Source: Flavobacteriaceae bacterium (GTDB lineage: Bacteria > Bacteroidota > Bacteroidia > Flavobacteriales > Flavobacteriaceae). From it: 64,000 nt of DNA. The DNA lies in assembly GCA_947446865.1 (NCBI GenBank), contig CANFHX010000005.1, positions 62,001 through 126,000 of the forward strand, written 5' to 3'. Shown here piece after piece: positions 1 to 9,695 of the stretch; the first letter of the stretch is position 1; every line of letters starts with the position of its first letter. Below the pieces are notes generated by a model. The model worked only from the letters and a program-made list of their open reading frames with translations. It was not told where the DNA came from and did not search any database. Both the position numbers and the translations under genes were made by a program.

Positions 1-140
1 ATGGCAATGCTTACACCAATCAGGGTTTCGTTATTTTTTTTATCGGAAATGGTGCCACTCAAGGTGAATTTTTCTTGAGAAAAACCACTGCTAAAGGCAA
101 ATAAAGAAAGCAGAAGGATAACAGTATTTTTTAAACGCAT
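1..140 (-). CDS. TonB-dependent receptor, N-terminal fragment (cut by window edge)
   Basis: This is a partial gene that reads off the left edge. The 46 visible codons begin with an ATG at 138-140 on the minus strand. They give a signal peptide (MRLKNTVILLLSLFAFSSGF, then SQ) followed by the start of a carboxypeptidase-D regulatory-like beta domain (FTLSGTISDKKNNETLIGV). That order is typical of outer-membrane TonB-dependent receptors of Bacteroidota, which import siderophores, vitamins or glycans. The domain start is directly visible. The beta-barrel lies outside the window, so the receptor call is an inference; another CarboxypepD_reg-like surface protein remains possible. It is divergently arranged with the secreted protein at 272. 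Confidence 0.6.
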   Translation of the reverse strand, partial: MRLKNTVILLLSLFAFSSGFSQEKFTLSGTISDKKNNETLIGVSIA

Positions 141-271
141 AGTACTTAATTTAGATTTGCAAATTTGATAAAAATATATAATTTCTGATACTTTAAATAT
201 GTTAATGTATGGTTAATAATTAAAGGGTTGTAAATAATTTTTAGATACTTTTACAAACTATAGAAACACCA

Positions 272-985
272 ATGAGAATTTCTTTTTTACTTCTTTTCTT
301 ATTCTATTTTTCTTTTAATGTTCAAGCACAATTTGAAGCATCTAAAAGAAAAGTAAATATTAGCGCAGTTCCAAATAAGGCTCCAAAACAGAAAGCAAAT
401 GTTCCTGAAAAATCACGAAAATCGTTTTTTCCTGATATTAAATTTGAAAGTCAGATATTAAAAAAACCAGAGGATAAGTTTTTAAAAGGATTGCCTGAAA
501 TTCCTAAAGTAGGAGAGGTTCAAAACCCAAAATCGTATGCTTTAAAAAATCCTGCAGAAGATTATACCGAGAAATTTAACCAACAACTAAAGGAAGATGG
601 TATTCGCCCGGAGTTGTTTAACAGAGATATGAATTTAGGGCAATTTGTTGTCTATACTCCTAAGATAAATTTAAATTCCCGCGATTATGGTGCTATTGAT
701 GGCGATATTGTTCGGGTTTGGGTTAACGGGAAGATAGAAACTAATCGTATTTTTTTGGATGCTAAATTCCAAGAAATTGTTTTAGATTTAGATAAAGGTG
801 TTAATGTTATAGAAATTGAAGCTCTTAATTATGGTGAATTATCTCCAAATACAGGTCAGTTTACCTTTTATGATGAGAATAAAGAGTTTGTTACAAATCA
901 ATATTGGAATTTAGGAATTGGCTTTAAAGCCAGAATATTGATAGAATATAAAGACAAAATTTTGAAAAAGATAGACGAAAAATAA
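272..985 (+). CDS. Secreted protein of unknown function (237 aa)
   Basis: I do not recognise this family. A signal peptide (MRISFLLLFLFYFSFNVQAQ) predicts export to the periplasm or surface. Residues 20-110 are Lys/Pro-rich and probably extended. Residues 125-215 look like a compact beta-sandwich (DYGAIDGDIVRVWVNGK, then a strand rich in I/V/E around GVNVIEIEALNYGE), resembling carbohydrate-binding or adhesion modules only in general style. There is no T9SS tail, lipobox or recognisable catalytic motif. It is divergent from the TonB receptor at the window edge, and the 131-bp gap may hold both promoters. A functional link with the receptor is possible but not shown. Confidence 0.7.
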   Translation: MRISFLLLFLFYFSFNVQAQFEASKRKVNISAVPNKAPKQKANVPEKSRKSFFPDIKFESQILKKPEDKFLKGLPEIPKVGEVQNPKSYALKNPAEDYTEKFNQQLKEDGIRPELFNRDMNLGQFVVYTPKINLNSRDYGAIDGDIVRVWVNGKIETNRIFLDAKFQEIVLDLDKGVNVIEIEALNYGELSPNTGQFTFYDENKEFVTNQYWNLGIGFKARILIEYKDKILKKIDEK

Positions 986-1195
986 AATTTCATTTTATCC
1001 GTTTTTTTATATTTAAAGAATAACTTGGTAATGAAAAATTAGTGACCTAAAAAAACCTCAAAAATTAAGATCAAAATTTCGTAATAAATCTTCTATTGAT
1101 TGCAACTCCAGCTTACCTCTTTATATTTTTTTTAAAGCAACTATTATTGTATTATATTTGTTTTTCATAATTTTTACAAAAACAATTTATAATAT

Positions 1196-2890
1196 ATGAA
1201 TTTTTCCAATTTATTTCGAAAAAAATCTACAAAAGTTATCCTTCAAGAAGGCGGAGATGGTGAACACTCCGGCTTAAATAAAGTCTTAACCGTTAAAGAC
1301 TTAACCTTTTTCGGAATAGCAGCTATTATCGGCGGAGGTACTTTTAGTGCCATTGGTAATGCTTGTTTTTCTGGTGGTCCTGCAGTTGTCATATTGTATA
1401 TTATGTGTGCTATAGCCTGCGGATTTACAGCAATGTGTTATGCCGAATTTGCTTCTCGAGTTCCTGTTTCTGGAAGTGCTTATACGTATGCTTATGTTTC
1501 TTTTGGTGAAATTTTTGCATGGATTATTGGTTGGGCATTAATTATGGAATATTCGATAGGAAATATTTACATTGCTTTTTCTTGGAGTGGCTATTTCACT
1601 AATTTATTAGATACTTTCGGACTTCATTTGCCCGAATGGTTGACAATAAATTACAAATCGGCACAAGATGCATTTATTGCAAATAAAGGCACTGAAGGCT
1701 TGATGGCATGGAAAAACGCACCTGTTTTTGGTGGATTAAGAATAATTTTTGATTTACCAGCCGTGGTCATTAATTTACTAATTACTTATCTAGTTTACCG
1801 AGGCACTAAAGAATCTAAGAATTTTAGCAACATAATGGTTTATATAAAGTTAGTAATTATAGCCTTGGTAATTGTGGTAGGAGCTTTTTATATTGATATT
1901 GATAATTGGACTCCGTTTATGCCTAATGGTTTTAGTGGGGTAATGGGGGGCGTTTCGGCAGTTTTCTTTGCTTATATAGGATTTGATGCGGTTTCCACTT
2001 TGGCAGAAGAAAGTAAAAATCCGCAACGTGATTTACCAAAAGGAATGATTTATTCGTTAGTAATTTGCACCATTGTTTTCATTGTTTTAGCTTTAGTAAT
2101 TACCGGAATGGTTTCGTATCAATTGCTTGGAGTTAGTGATCCATTGGCGGAAATTTTCGCATTAAAAGGTGTAAAATGGATGTTGTTTATTGTGTCAATA
2201 GCTGCTGTAGTTGCTATGACTAGTGTTTTATTAGTTTTTCAAATGGGGCAACCTAGAATTTGGATGACCATGAGCCGAGATGGATTGATGCCAAAGAAAT
2301 TTTCTGAAATACATCCAAAATACAAAACACCAGGATTTGCTACTATTGTAACAGGTTTGGTTGTTGGAATTCCAATATTTTTCACCGATGAAAACTTTGT
2401 TTTAGACTTTACATCCATAGGTACTTTATTTGCTTTTGTATTGGTTTGTGGAGGTGTTTTAATGCTTTCTCCACAAAGTGAATCGGAACTTGCAGAGAGA
2501 GCAACCAAAGGAAAATTCAGAATTCCCTATGTTAATTCTAAGTTTATTTTTCCGTTATTAGTTATAATTGGAACTGGCTTAACACTAAAATACCTTCCTA
2601 CTTTTTTTACCGATATTTTTGATTTTTCGGATGGGAAAATGGCAACCAATCTTCCAATGCTAGTTTTTTTATTAGTTTGTTTAGTGATGATGGTTGTATC
2701 TTTTATCAAAAATTTATCTCTAATTCCGCTTCTAGGATTGGTTTCTTGTTGTTATTTACTAACCGGAATGGCAGTTTCCAATTGGATATGGTTTGGTTGT
2801 TGGTTGGTAATTGGCTTAATAATTTATTTTGGTTATAGCCGTAAGAACAGCAAATTGAATATACCAATTGAGGATAAATTACAGCAATAA
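1196..2890 (+). CDS. APC-superfamily amino acid permease (cationic amino acid transporter type)
   Basis: This is an inner-membrane secondary transporter of the amino acid-polyamine-organocation superfamily. The first transmembrane helix carries the family's unwound-helix motif (FGIAAIIGGGTFSAIG, about residues 38-53). Conserved GFDAVSTLAEESKNPQRDLP follows near residues 262-281, and there are about a dozen or more hydrophobic helices. Its 564 aa are near the length of YfnA/CAT-type permeases, which import cationic or branched amino acids; the exact substrate cannot be read here. A Bacteroidota-type -7 element (TATATTTG, 1153-1160) lies 36 bp upstream of the ATG. The 3' end overlaps the convergent HupE-like gene by 12 bp. 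Confidence 0.88.
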   Translation: MNFSNLFRKKSTKVILQEGGDGEHSGLNKVLTVKDLTFFGIAAIIGGGTFSAIGNACFSGGPAVVILYIMCAIACGFTAMCYAEFASRVPVSGSAYTYAYVSFGEIFAWIIGWALIMEYSIGNIYIAFSWSGYFTNLLDTFGLHLPEWLTINYKSAQDAFIANKGTEGLMAWKNAPVFGGLRIIFDLPAVVINLLITYLVYRGTKESKNFSNIMVYIKLVIIALVIVVGAFYIDIDNWTPFMPNGFSGVMGGVSAVFFAYIGFDAVSTLAEESKNPQRDLPKGMIYSLVICTIVFIVLALVITGMVSYQLLGVSDPLAEIFALKGVKWMLFIVSIAAVVAMTSVLLVFQMGQPRIWMTMSRDGLMPKKFSEIHPKYKTPGFATIVTGLVVGIPIFFTDENFVLDFTSIGTLFAFVLVCGGVLMLSPQSESELAERATKGKFRIPYVNSKFIFPLLVIIGTGLTLKYLPTFFTDIFDFSDGKMATNLPMLVFLLVCLVMMVVSFIKNLSLIPLLGLVSCCYLLTGMAVSNWIWFGCWLVIGLIIYFGYSRKNSKLNIPIEDKLQQ

Positions 2891-3451
2891 TATCCTTTCA
2901 ATTGTCCAATAAAACACTACGCATCCTATTAAACTAGAGATTGGGTAAACTACTCGTTCTTTGTACCAAATTTTGTGTGCGAACCATTTGCTAATTAAAA
3001 AATAAGCCAGGAGTAGTACCACAATTTGTCCTAATTCTACACCAATATTAAAAGAAAATAAAGAAGTAAAAAACTGTTCTTTAGGAATTCCGATTTCTTT
3101 TAAAGCGGTTGCAAAACCCATTCCGTGAATTAATCCAAATCCAAAAAGTATAAACAATCGGTACGGATTTACTTTGCTGTGGATGATGTTTCCCAAGGAT
3201 GTAAAAAGTATTGAAAATGCAATTAAAGGTTCAATGTAATTGGAATTAGGCATCAATATTCCGGATGCTGCTAATCCCAAGGATAGACTATGCGCCAATG
3301 TAAAAACCGAACATTGAATCACTACCGACTTCAATTTTGAATTCAGAAAAAAGATACTTAAGATAAAAAGAAGGTGATCAAAACCATACGGAAGAACATG
3401 AGTAAATCCTAATGCGATATACTGCTCAATAGTATGGAGATAATTCATCAT
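2879..3451 (-). CDS. HupE/UreJ-family membrane protein
   Basis: This 190-aa integral membrane protein has about six hydrophobic helices. It shows the HupE/UreJ-2 signature: an N-terminal G-F-x-H-V-L-P-Y-G-F-D-H-L-L-F segment and the later GFGLIHGMGFA motif (about residues 104-114). The conserved histidines and aspartate in membrane segments suggest metal handling, since related proteins are secondary nickel or cobalt transporters or accessory proteins, but the substrate of this short Bacteroidota type is unknown. It starts one base after the sulfatase stop, so it is the last gene of the six-gene minus-strand run. Its 3' end overlaps the permease gene. Confidence 0.8.
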   Translation of the reverse strand: MMNYLHTIEQYIALGFTHVLPYGFDHLLFILSIFFLNSKLKSVVIQCSVFTLAHSLSLGLAASGILMPNSNYIEPLIAFSILFTSLGNIIHSKVNPYRLFILFGFGLIHGMGFATALKEIGIPKEQFFTSLFSFNIGVELGQIVVLLLAYFLISKWFAHKIWYKERVVYPISSLIGCVVFYWTIERILLL

Positions 3452-5059
3452 TTAATCTTTAACCAACTTAAAGGTAGTACTTGTTTTGTCTATTATTTTT
3501 AAGAAATAGATTCCATTTGCTAAAGCTGAAAAATCTTGATTCTCAATAGATTTTCCTTTAAAAATGAGTTGACCTAAATTAGAATAAAGTTCGTAATTTT
3601 CATTTCCGGTATACGATTTTAAATTTATTTTGAAATGAAAAGGATTTGGGAATACCTTTATTTCATTGGTTTCAAAAGTAGAAGTATCGACCGAAAGAAG
3701 CGGATTGCAATAGGAAGTTCCTCCAACTAAGTTAGTCATTTCACTACATAAATAACTGTAATTAGAACTTTGTATAGGAGTAAGGGTTCCCAAGAGTAAA
3801 TTTAGATTATTTGTCTCGGCAACATTATTGGTTAAGTTGAAAAACTTTTCTGTACCATCGTCAAATTTCATCAATTTGTAATCGGTATTTCTCATTGTTT
3901 TACCATCTCCAGAAGTAGGGGTAAGTTTGAAAATTTCTGAAAATTCCCAAGGTCTTACAGATGCAGATTGGTTTAATAGTATTGGCATTAAACTGTGACT
4001 ATCAACAACAGTTGTTGGTATTTGACTTTGCCAATTAGTATCACCAAAAAGTTCTAAAATTGTAGCAAATAAATCGGCGGTATTCACAAAAGAGTTATTG
4101 GTTCTGTTGGGATTTACAACATCGGGACCCGAAACAATAAACGGAACCGTTACTCCGCCTTGGTATATGCTTCCTTTTGAAGGATTGCTTTGTGCCACTA
4201 AAGAATCATCACCATTGTCGCCAATGAATATAATATCGGTGGTGTCCCATTTTCCAGAACTAATTAAATAGTCAAAAAAGCGTCCAATTTCTTTATCCAT
4301 AGCCTCCGTCATGGCTTGAAAATAAGGAACCGGATTGGCAGTAATATCTGCTTGAGTTCCAGATAAACCAGTATTAGTAATCAAGTTGGCAGGCGGTAAA
4401 TGATAAGGAGTATGTGGTGCATTAAATGCTAAATATAAAAAGAATGGTTTTGTTGTAGGTTGACTATTAATATACGAAATTGCATTATTAACATTTTCAG
4501 TTGTAGCATAATTGGTACAAGTTGAACTTACGCCATTGGTTATTTTTGACCAATTATAAAATCCAGTAACTAATTGTCCGGGTTGTCCTAAAGCACCAGT
4601 TAAACTTCCTTCAAAGTGGTCAAATCCCATGGTAGTAGGGTAGTTGTAACCTAATGGAGCAAAGGTTGTTAAATGCCATTTTCCAATGCAGGCTTTAGAT
4701 ATTCCATTTGGCGAATAGATATTTAGCACCTTAGGAATTATGTTTTCATTGATATTTAATTTTGTATTTCCACCATCCACTACATCGCCAACACCGGTTC
4801 TAAAACTATATCTACCGGTTAAGATTCCGGCACGAGTTGGTGAACAAAGTGGATTAGACCAAGCATTGTTAAAGACAACTCCTCGAGGTAAAAGACGTCT
4901 AACATTAGTTAAATTAACAACATTGGCTGCATGATCGGGATAAATGTCACAATAATCTTTTCCTAAATCGTCGGCAACAATTAAAACCACATTGCGTTGT
5001 TGTGCATAATTGGTAAATCCAATAAGAAATAGAACAAAAAGGAGATTTTTTTTAATCAT
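3452..5059 (-). CDS. Secreted sulfatase (alkaline phosphatase superfamily) with T9SS tail
   Basis: This predicted extracellular sulfatase hydrolyses sulfate esters. After a signal peptide (residues 1-19) come the metal-binding DD at 30-31 and the catalytic CSPTR at 72-76, whose cysteine would be converted to formylglycine by a maturase not seen in this window. Further motifs are GKWHLT, APHTPYH and DIIFIGDNGDD. The last ~75 residues (VFPNPFHFKI to KLVKD) form a type A T9SS sorting domain. At 535 aa the length fits a single sulfatase domain plus tail. It sits 3 bp downstream of the DUF1566 gene and directly upstream of hupE-like. The substrate is unknown; polysaccharide or arylsulfate are both possible. 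Confidence 0.9.
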   Translation of the reverse strand: MIKKNLLFVLFLIGFTNYAQQRNVVLIVADDLGKDYCDIYPDHAANVVNLTNVRRLLPRGVVFNNAWSNPLCSPTRAGILTGRYSFRTGVGDVVDGGNTKLNINENIIPKVLNIYSPNGISKACIGKWHLTTFAPLGYNYPTTMGFDHFEGSLTGALGQPGQLVTGFYNWSKITNGVSSTCTNYATTENVNNAISYINSQPTTKPFFLYLAFNAPHTPYHLPPANLITNTGLSGTQADITANPVPYFQAMTEAMDKEIGRFFDYLISSGKWDTTDIIFIGDNGDDSLVAQSNPSKGSIYQGGVTVPFIVSGPDVVNPNRTNNSFVNTADLFATILELFGDTNWQSQIPTTVVDSHSLMPILLNQSASVRPWEFSEIFKLTPTSGDGKTMRNTDYKLMKFDDGTEKFFNLTNNVAETNNLNLLLGTLTPIQSSNYSYLCSEMTNLVGGTSYCNPLLSVDTSTFETNEIKVFPNPFHFKINLKSYTGNENYELYSNLGQLIFKGKSIENQDFSALANGIYFLKIIDKTSTTFKLVKD

Positions 5060-5062
5060 TGT

Positions 5063-6268
5063 TTATTTTTTTACAAGTACTTTATAGGTTTGTTTTAAAT
5101 TATCACTTTTTATATTAATAAAATAAATTCCATCTGAAAACTCTTTAACATCGATTTTAAATTCGTTGGAACTAGATTTTTCTTCTTTAGAAAAAACAAT
5201 TTTCCCGAAAATATCGGTCATTTCAATTTGCACCGAATTTAAAACTTTTGCAAAATTAATTATTACATAATTAGATGCAGGATTTGGATAAACTTTTATA
5301 TTATTTTCTACAGAGAATTCCGTTGAACTCAAAGTTGGATTTCCTCGAACACAGATGACATAATTGGTGTTCGTTTTGGTATCGTAAGTAGTAATTCCAA
5401 ATTGGGTATTCCAATACCATGCACTCGTTAAATTGGCAGGATTAGGTAAAAGCGTAGTAGAAGACCAATAGTTATGAACTCCAATGGAACTAAAAAAAGC
5501 AGTATTTACCGAAGGACTGGAAGTGCTTTCCGTGTTTAACGATTGCAGTTCTTTGATGTTTGGTAGTCTCCAATCGGTTGCACTTGCTAAGGTTAAACCT
5601 TCCGCATAAGTAATGGCTTGTTCCCAGTTGAATAGGTTAGCATTAGGCACTTTTTGCCAAACCAATTGCGTTACATTATCGGTTATGGTACCATTGCCAT
5701 TATCTGTAAAATGATTTGGTAAAATTGTTGGAGTAGTTATATCTCTAACGGCTCTTACATGATAACTTTTGGTTCCACCAGCACTGATGGTTTCTGCTTT
5801 GGGTTTGTTGCCAATTCCTCCGCCTGAGTTAGTGCACCACACTTTACTATTATCGCCAACTTGAAACGTGTTGGTCCACCAATATTCGGCGCCTGTAGAT
5901 GGAAAATAAACCACATCTTCTGCAGGATTATTTTTTTGTAAGTTCAGAATACTCATGGCCTCCATTGGGGTAGGTAATCTCCATCCGGAATAGCCTCCAA
6001 GTGCAAGTGTACTGCAATAAGTAATGGCATTTTCAATAGTCATTTCGCCACCATCGGTTTGTTGCCACATTAATTGAGTTACATTATCGGTTATCGTACC
6101 ATTCCCATTATTGGTAAACGAAGGCACATTGATACTGTAATCGTGGTCTTCGCCAAAGGTGGAAGTATAACTAGTAGTTTGACCAGTATCGGGCAATAAA
6201 ACTATGGATTTAGTAACGCTTTGTGCAAAGGATATAGTGGATAGAAAAAGAAATGCTATTTTTTTCAT
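5063..6268 (-). CDS. Secreted protein with two DUF1566 (Lcl C-terminal-like) domains and T9SS tail
   Basis: Two tandem DUF1566 modules are visible. Each has the marker pair NGTITDNVTQLxWQ and WRLPxxxE: about residues 55-175 and 190-310. A signal peptide precedes them and a type A sorting domain follows (VYPNPASNYV, about residues 325-401). DUF1566 modules are common in bacterial surface proteins and resemble the fold of formylglycine-generating or C-type-lectin-like domains, but no enzymatic role is established for them. The gene lies 2 bp after the YHYH gene and 3 bp before the sulfatase, so co-transcription is very likely. I infer a surface binding or structural role in the same process as the neighbouring phosphatases and sulfatase. 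Confidence 0.82.
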   Translation of the reverse strand: MKKIAFLFLSTISFAQSVTKSIVLLPDTGQTTSYTSTFGEDHDYSINVPSFTNNGNGTITDNVTQLMWQQTDGGEMTIENAITYCSTLALGGYSGWRLPTPMEAMSILNLQKNNPAEDVVYFPSTGAEYWWTNTFQVGDNSKVWCTNSGGGIGNKPKAETISAGGTKSYHVRAVRDITTPTILPNHFTDNGNGTITDNVTQLVWQKVPNANLFNWEQAITYAEGLTLASATDWRLPNIKELQSLNTESTSSPSVNTAFFSSIGVHNYWSSTTLLPNPANLTSAWYWNTQFGITTYDTKTNTNYVICVRGNPTLSSTEFSVENNIKVYPNPASNYVIINFAKVLNSVQIEMTDIFGKIVFSKEEKSSSNEFKIDVKEFSDGIYFINIKSDNLKQTYKVLVKK

Positions 6269-6270
6269 CG

Positions 6271-7884
6271 TTATTTAACTAGTAGTTTTTTAGTTATTTG
6301 TGCATTTTCAAATTGAAATTTCACAAAATAAGTTCCAGATGCCAAGTTTTTAATATCAAGAGTAGATTTAAAATAATCGGTTTTCAAAATCAAATCGCCT
6401 TTAATGCCATAGATAGTAATATTTTGAATGTCATTTTCTAAAACAGCATTTCCAATATTAATTTGAAGAATATCTTTTGCAGGATTTGGATATAATGTAA
6501 TTGCATTATCTAAAGCAAAAGCATTGTTTGCAAGAGGAACCGTACATTGTGAGAAGCCATTGTAATTAGTAGGTGTAGTTAGGGATGGCGTTACATAATT
6601 GAAGGTGTACGTAGTGCCACTCCAACTAAAATTAGTAGCATAACCCGGTGTGCCGTTTAAAGTATAGGAAAGGTTGTAACCGTTATTGTTTGCATTTGCT
6701 ACGCAAGAAGTTATTAATGCACCTGCAAGAGGCCCCCAATTTTCATTTCGAACCGGATGTGCTGCTGCTTGCGGAATTAATTGGTTGGTAGCATCTTCGG
6801 TAACTTGTCCAACAAAACTTCCTATCATATAAGGAGCAGTAGAAGTTCCGTGGTAATGATACACACCATTAGTTCCATAATGACCATGATTGGTATCTAG
6901 GGTTGTCATTGCAGTTCCGTTTGGTTCCACGCTTCCATAAACGGCAAAACCATCTAAAGCAAAAGCACAAGGAAGGTTAGTGGTAGTTTGTCCTAAAGTA
7001 TATAAATGAATTGGTGCTGTATGGTAGTGGTAATCATCCCCTTTGCCGCAGTGACCTCCATAATTATCCAGTTGTCCATCTAAGTAAGAATCGACACCAG
7101 TATTGGTATGGTAATTAAAAATAGGCACTCCGTTAGCCGCAAGAGCAATGGCACCTCTAGTAAAATGTACGTTATCAATTAGTGTTGGAGTTGCAGCAAT
7201 TATAGGGTTTAGAGGAATACTCCAATGGTTGGTTCCAATATAACATTGCGGGTTGGGTACTTGTTGTTGCCAACCATGATTGGAAATTCCGACCATCATA
7301 GTATGGTTAGGAATTCCTTTACTTTCCACATAAAAATAATTGCTATCCCAAGAAGTATGCACGTTTGGAATAAAAGGGATAAAAGCAGAATTTATAAAGT
7401 TTGGATCGGTTGTAGTTAGCATTTTTTTTCCAAAACTAAACAAGGTCATAATAATTCCTGCAGAAACTATAGGGATTAAATAGTTTCTTTTTTTGCTTTC
7501 GATATTTCGGAAAATATAGATTCCAAAAACAAATAAAAATAATGCTATAAGAATCGATTTTATTAGGAAAGGGGTAACGTTTTCTGCTTTATTTACAGTA
7601 GATAAAGAAGTATTTATGGCAATAATTGCATCTTCTCTTTTCTTTACATATAATTGATCTTCTGCTGAAAGGGATTGTAAAGGCACGTCAATAATTCTAT
7701 TTTGGGCATCTTCAATAGATACTAATCCATTTTTATATTTACTAAAAGAACCGTCAATAAAAGTATTGTTTTTCTGAATGGACCAATGTCTTAAAACAAT
7801 TTTGTTATAATTTAAGGTATGCGAGAACATAAAGCCACTTAACATACAAACTAACAATAGGATAATTTTTTTCATAAATTTCAT
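6271..7884 (-). CDS. YHYH-domain protein, membrane segment plus T9SS tail
   Basis: The protein has a signal-like hydrophobic N terminus (MKFMKKIILLLVCMLSGFMF), a short domain, and two more hydrophobic segments around residues 105-125 and 135-150. A YHYH domain follows with two Y-H-Y-H motifs near residues 284-287 and 342-345, in GDDYHYH and GVYHYHG contexts. The C terminus is a T9SS sorting domain (LYPNPAKDIL to KKLLVK). YHYH proteins are widespread, often beside sulfatases and HupE-like genes, and the clustered histidines suggest metal binding, but the activity is not known. Internal transmembrane helices together with a T9SS tail are unusual. The start could also be Met4. It is third in the six-gene run. 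Confidence 0.82.
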   Translation of the reverse strand: MKFMKKIILLLVCMLSGFMFSHTLNYNKIVLRHWSIQKNNTFIDGSFSKYKNGLVSIEDAQNRIIDVPLQSLSAEDQLYVKKREDAIIAINTSLSTVNKAENVTPFLIKSILIALFLFVFGIYIFRNIESKKRNYLIPIVSAGIIMTLFSFGKKMLTTTDPNFINSAFIPFIPNVHTSWDSNYFYVESKGIPNHTMMVGISNHGWQQQVPNPQCYIGTNHWSIPLNPIIAATPTLIDNVHFTRGAIALAANGVPIFNYHTNTGVDSYLDGQLDNYGGHCGKGDDYHYHTAPIHLYTLGQTTTNLPCAFALDGFAVYGSVEPNGTAMTTLDTNHGHYGTNGVYHYHGTSTAPYMIGSFVGQVTEDATNQLIPQAAAHPVRNENWGPLAGALITSCVANANNNGYNLSYTLNGTPGYATNFSWSGTTYTFNYVTPSLTTPTNYNGFSQCTVPLANNAFALDNAITLYPNPAKDILQINIGNAVLENDIQNITIYGIKGDLILKTDYFKSTLDIKNLASGTYFVKFQFENAQITKKLLVK

Positions 7885-7944
7885 TTTATATTAAGACACC
7901 TTTTCGATAAATTACTTGCACAATATAGTTATTTTTCTTAAAAA

Positions 7945-9684
7945 TCACCTTTTTAATAGTAATTTCCCCGATTTTATTTCCCCGTTTTCTCCTGAGATTT
8001 TGTAAAAATAAGCACCATTACTTACTTCTCCACCACCGTTATTGGTTCCGTCCCAAACTACTTGAAACTTCCCTTCGTTAACATAATTTCCCGTAGTTAA
8101 ATTTTTTACAATTTGACCGAGTGCATTATAAATCGTAATCGAAATAGTTTGTGCTGTATTTAAAGTAAATGCAATAGTTGTTTCTTTTGAAAAAGGATTC
8201 GGATAGGCAATTTCATCCGCATAATTACTATTCCAAATCACAGCCGAATTAGTGCTTAGATTGTAGCAATTATTTAGTCCTATGGTATAAGTGGCAGAAA
8301 TATCTTTATTATGTCGAGTGCTATTTTCACTTGCAGGCAAGAAGGCGCGAACATAATCTACTTGAAGTCCTGTTGCAGTAACGGTAACTCGTAGATGGCC
8401 AGAATTCCCTACAATTTGTCCGGCTAAATAGCCATAAGTTGCTGCTTGGGAAGGATAATTAAAATTAGGCAAACTTGGTTGTGGCGTTTCTTGATATACT
8501 AAACAATCTTTGTCTTGTTTTACAAACAAATGATCGTGACCGTGGAAAAAAATAGTTACATGATTTTCAGTCAATAAATCTTTAATAGGTTTGTACCATC
8601 CAGGTCTGTAGGACGCAAAACCGTTAGTTATTCCGTCATAGTTCTTGCCACCCCATTCGTATTTATCGGCATATTCCGTTCCGCCACGACCTTCGGGATC
8701 ACCACCAACAATTTGATGCGAGAAAATAAATTTGAATTTTGCGGTACTACCTTCCAAAGTAGTTCTAAGCCAATTGTATTGAGTTGTTCCTAATGACCAA
8801 TTCCAACCCGTATTTGCATTAGCATTTGGCTTCGGATTGGTATTCCAATATGGGTCAATTACAATAAAAAGGGCATCACCCCAAGTCCACGAATAATAGG
8901 CTTTTCGTTGGGCAGGCGTGTTATTTGGTCCGACAAAGTTTTGCAGGGTTGTATCTCCGGTATAAAATCCATCTGGACCCGGATTTAAAAAATACTTTTG
9001 ACGTTCTTGGGTGTTCCATACTGCAATGTTGTCTGCGGTTCCGTTTAAATTCCAACCTGCTTCTCCTTCATGGTTTCCTAAAGCAATGAATAAAGGAACA
9101 GAATGGCAAATAGTTTCATAATTGGAGCGAAGTAGGTTGCAACGGTACCCAATAGTATCGTGTGGAATTTGGTTAGTAGTTAAATTTTTTAATTTATCGG
9201 TCATTAAAAAATCGCCTAAATCAATCATAAAATCAGGATTATCTTCTAGTTGGTTTTGTAAACATCGCTGATATAAAGCAACATCCGTCGATGCATCCAT
9301 ATGAGGATCGGCTTGCACTACAAAAGTAAATCCACTTCCAATTTGTCTTTGCGTGTGAAAATAATGCTCGGCTCTAGTGGTAAAATTGGTATCTCCTGGG
9401 TTTCTATAAATAACTCTATAGTAATATTTGGTATCTGGTTGCAATCCGTTTAGACTTAGTTCTGCTGGATCATTCGCTGCAAAGGTTTGCCAAGTTGTTT
9501 GCGATGGATAAACACCACTAGTAGTTCCGTATTGCAACGCCATTTCTGCCGGAGTTGAAAAAAACATTTTAAGAGAAATACTTGAATTGGTGGGTTTTCC
9601 TAAAACTTCTTGTCTGCTTATGGTTTGTGATTTACTATTATAAACTAAGAAAAGTGTAATTACTAGAAGAAAATATTTTTTCAT
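7945..9684 (-). CDS. Secreted metallophosphoesterase, purple acid phosphatase-like, T9SS tail
   Basis: This is a predicted extracellular phosphoesterase with a two-metal centre. A signal peptide (1-19) is followed by a fibronectin-III-like domain (about 22-112, with ELSLNGLQPDTKYYYRV). The calcineurin-like domain shows D126-P-H128, a GD pair (DLGDF), GNHEGE, a histidine in FSHQ and the closing GHDH. The last ~85 residues are a FlgD-like/T9SS module (AYPNPFSKETTIAF). Fn3 plus metallophosphoesterase is the architecture of plant-type purple acid phosphatases; the real substrate may be a phosphate mono- or diester. It is paralogous to the next gene upstream (9696-11411), 11 bp away, probably by tandem duplication. 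Confidence 0.88.
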   Translation of the reverse strand: MKKYFLLVITLFLVYNSKSQTISRQEVLGKPTNSSISLKMFFSTPAEMALQYGTTSGVYPSQTTWQTFAANDPAELSLNGLQPDTKYYYRVIYRNPGDTNFTTRAEHYFHTQRQIGSGFTFVVQADPHMDASTDVALYQRCLQNQLEDNPDFMIDLGDFLMTDKLKNLTTNQIPHDTIGYRCNLLRSNYETICHSVPLFIALGNHEGEAGWNLNGTADNIAVWNTQERQKYFLNPGPDGFYTGDTTLQNFVGPNNTPAQRKAYYSWTWGDALFIVIDPYWNTNPKPNANANTGWNWSLGTTQYNWLRTTLEGSTAKFKFIFSHQIVGGDPEGRGGTEYADKYEWGGKNYDGITNGFASYRPGWYKPIKDLLTENHVTIFFHGHDHLFVKQDKDCLVYQETPQPSLPNFNYPSQAATYGYLAGQIVGNSGHLRVTVTATGLQVDYVRAFLPASENSTRHNKDISATYTIGLNNCYNLSTNSAVIWNSNYADEIAYPNPFSKETTIAFTLNTAQTISITIYNALGQIVKNLTTGNYVNEGKFQVVWDGTNNGGGEVSNGAYFYKISGENGEIKSGKLLLKR

Positions 9685-9695
9685 AATTATTTAGG

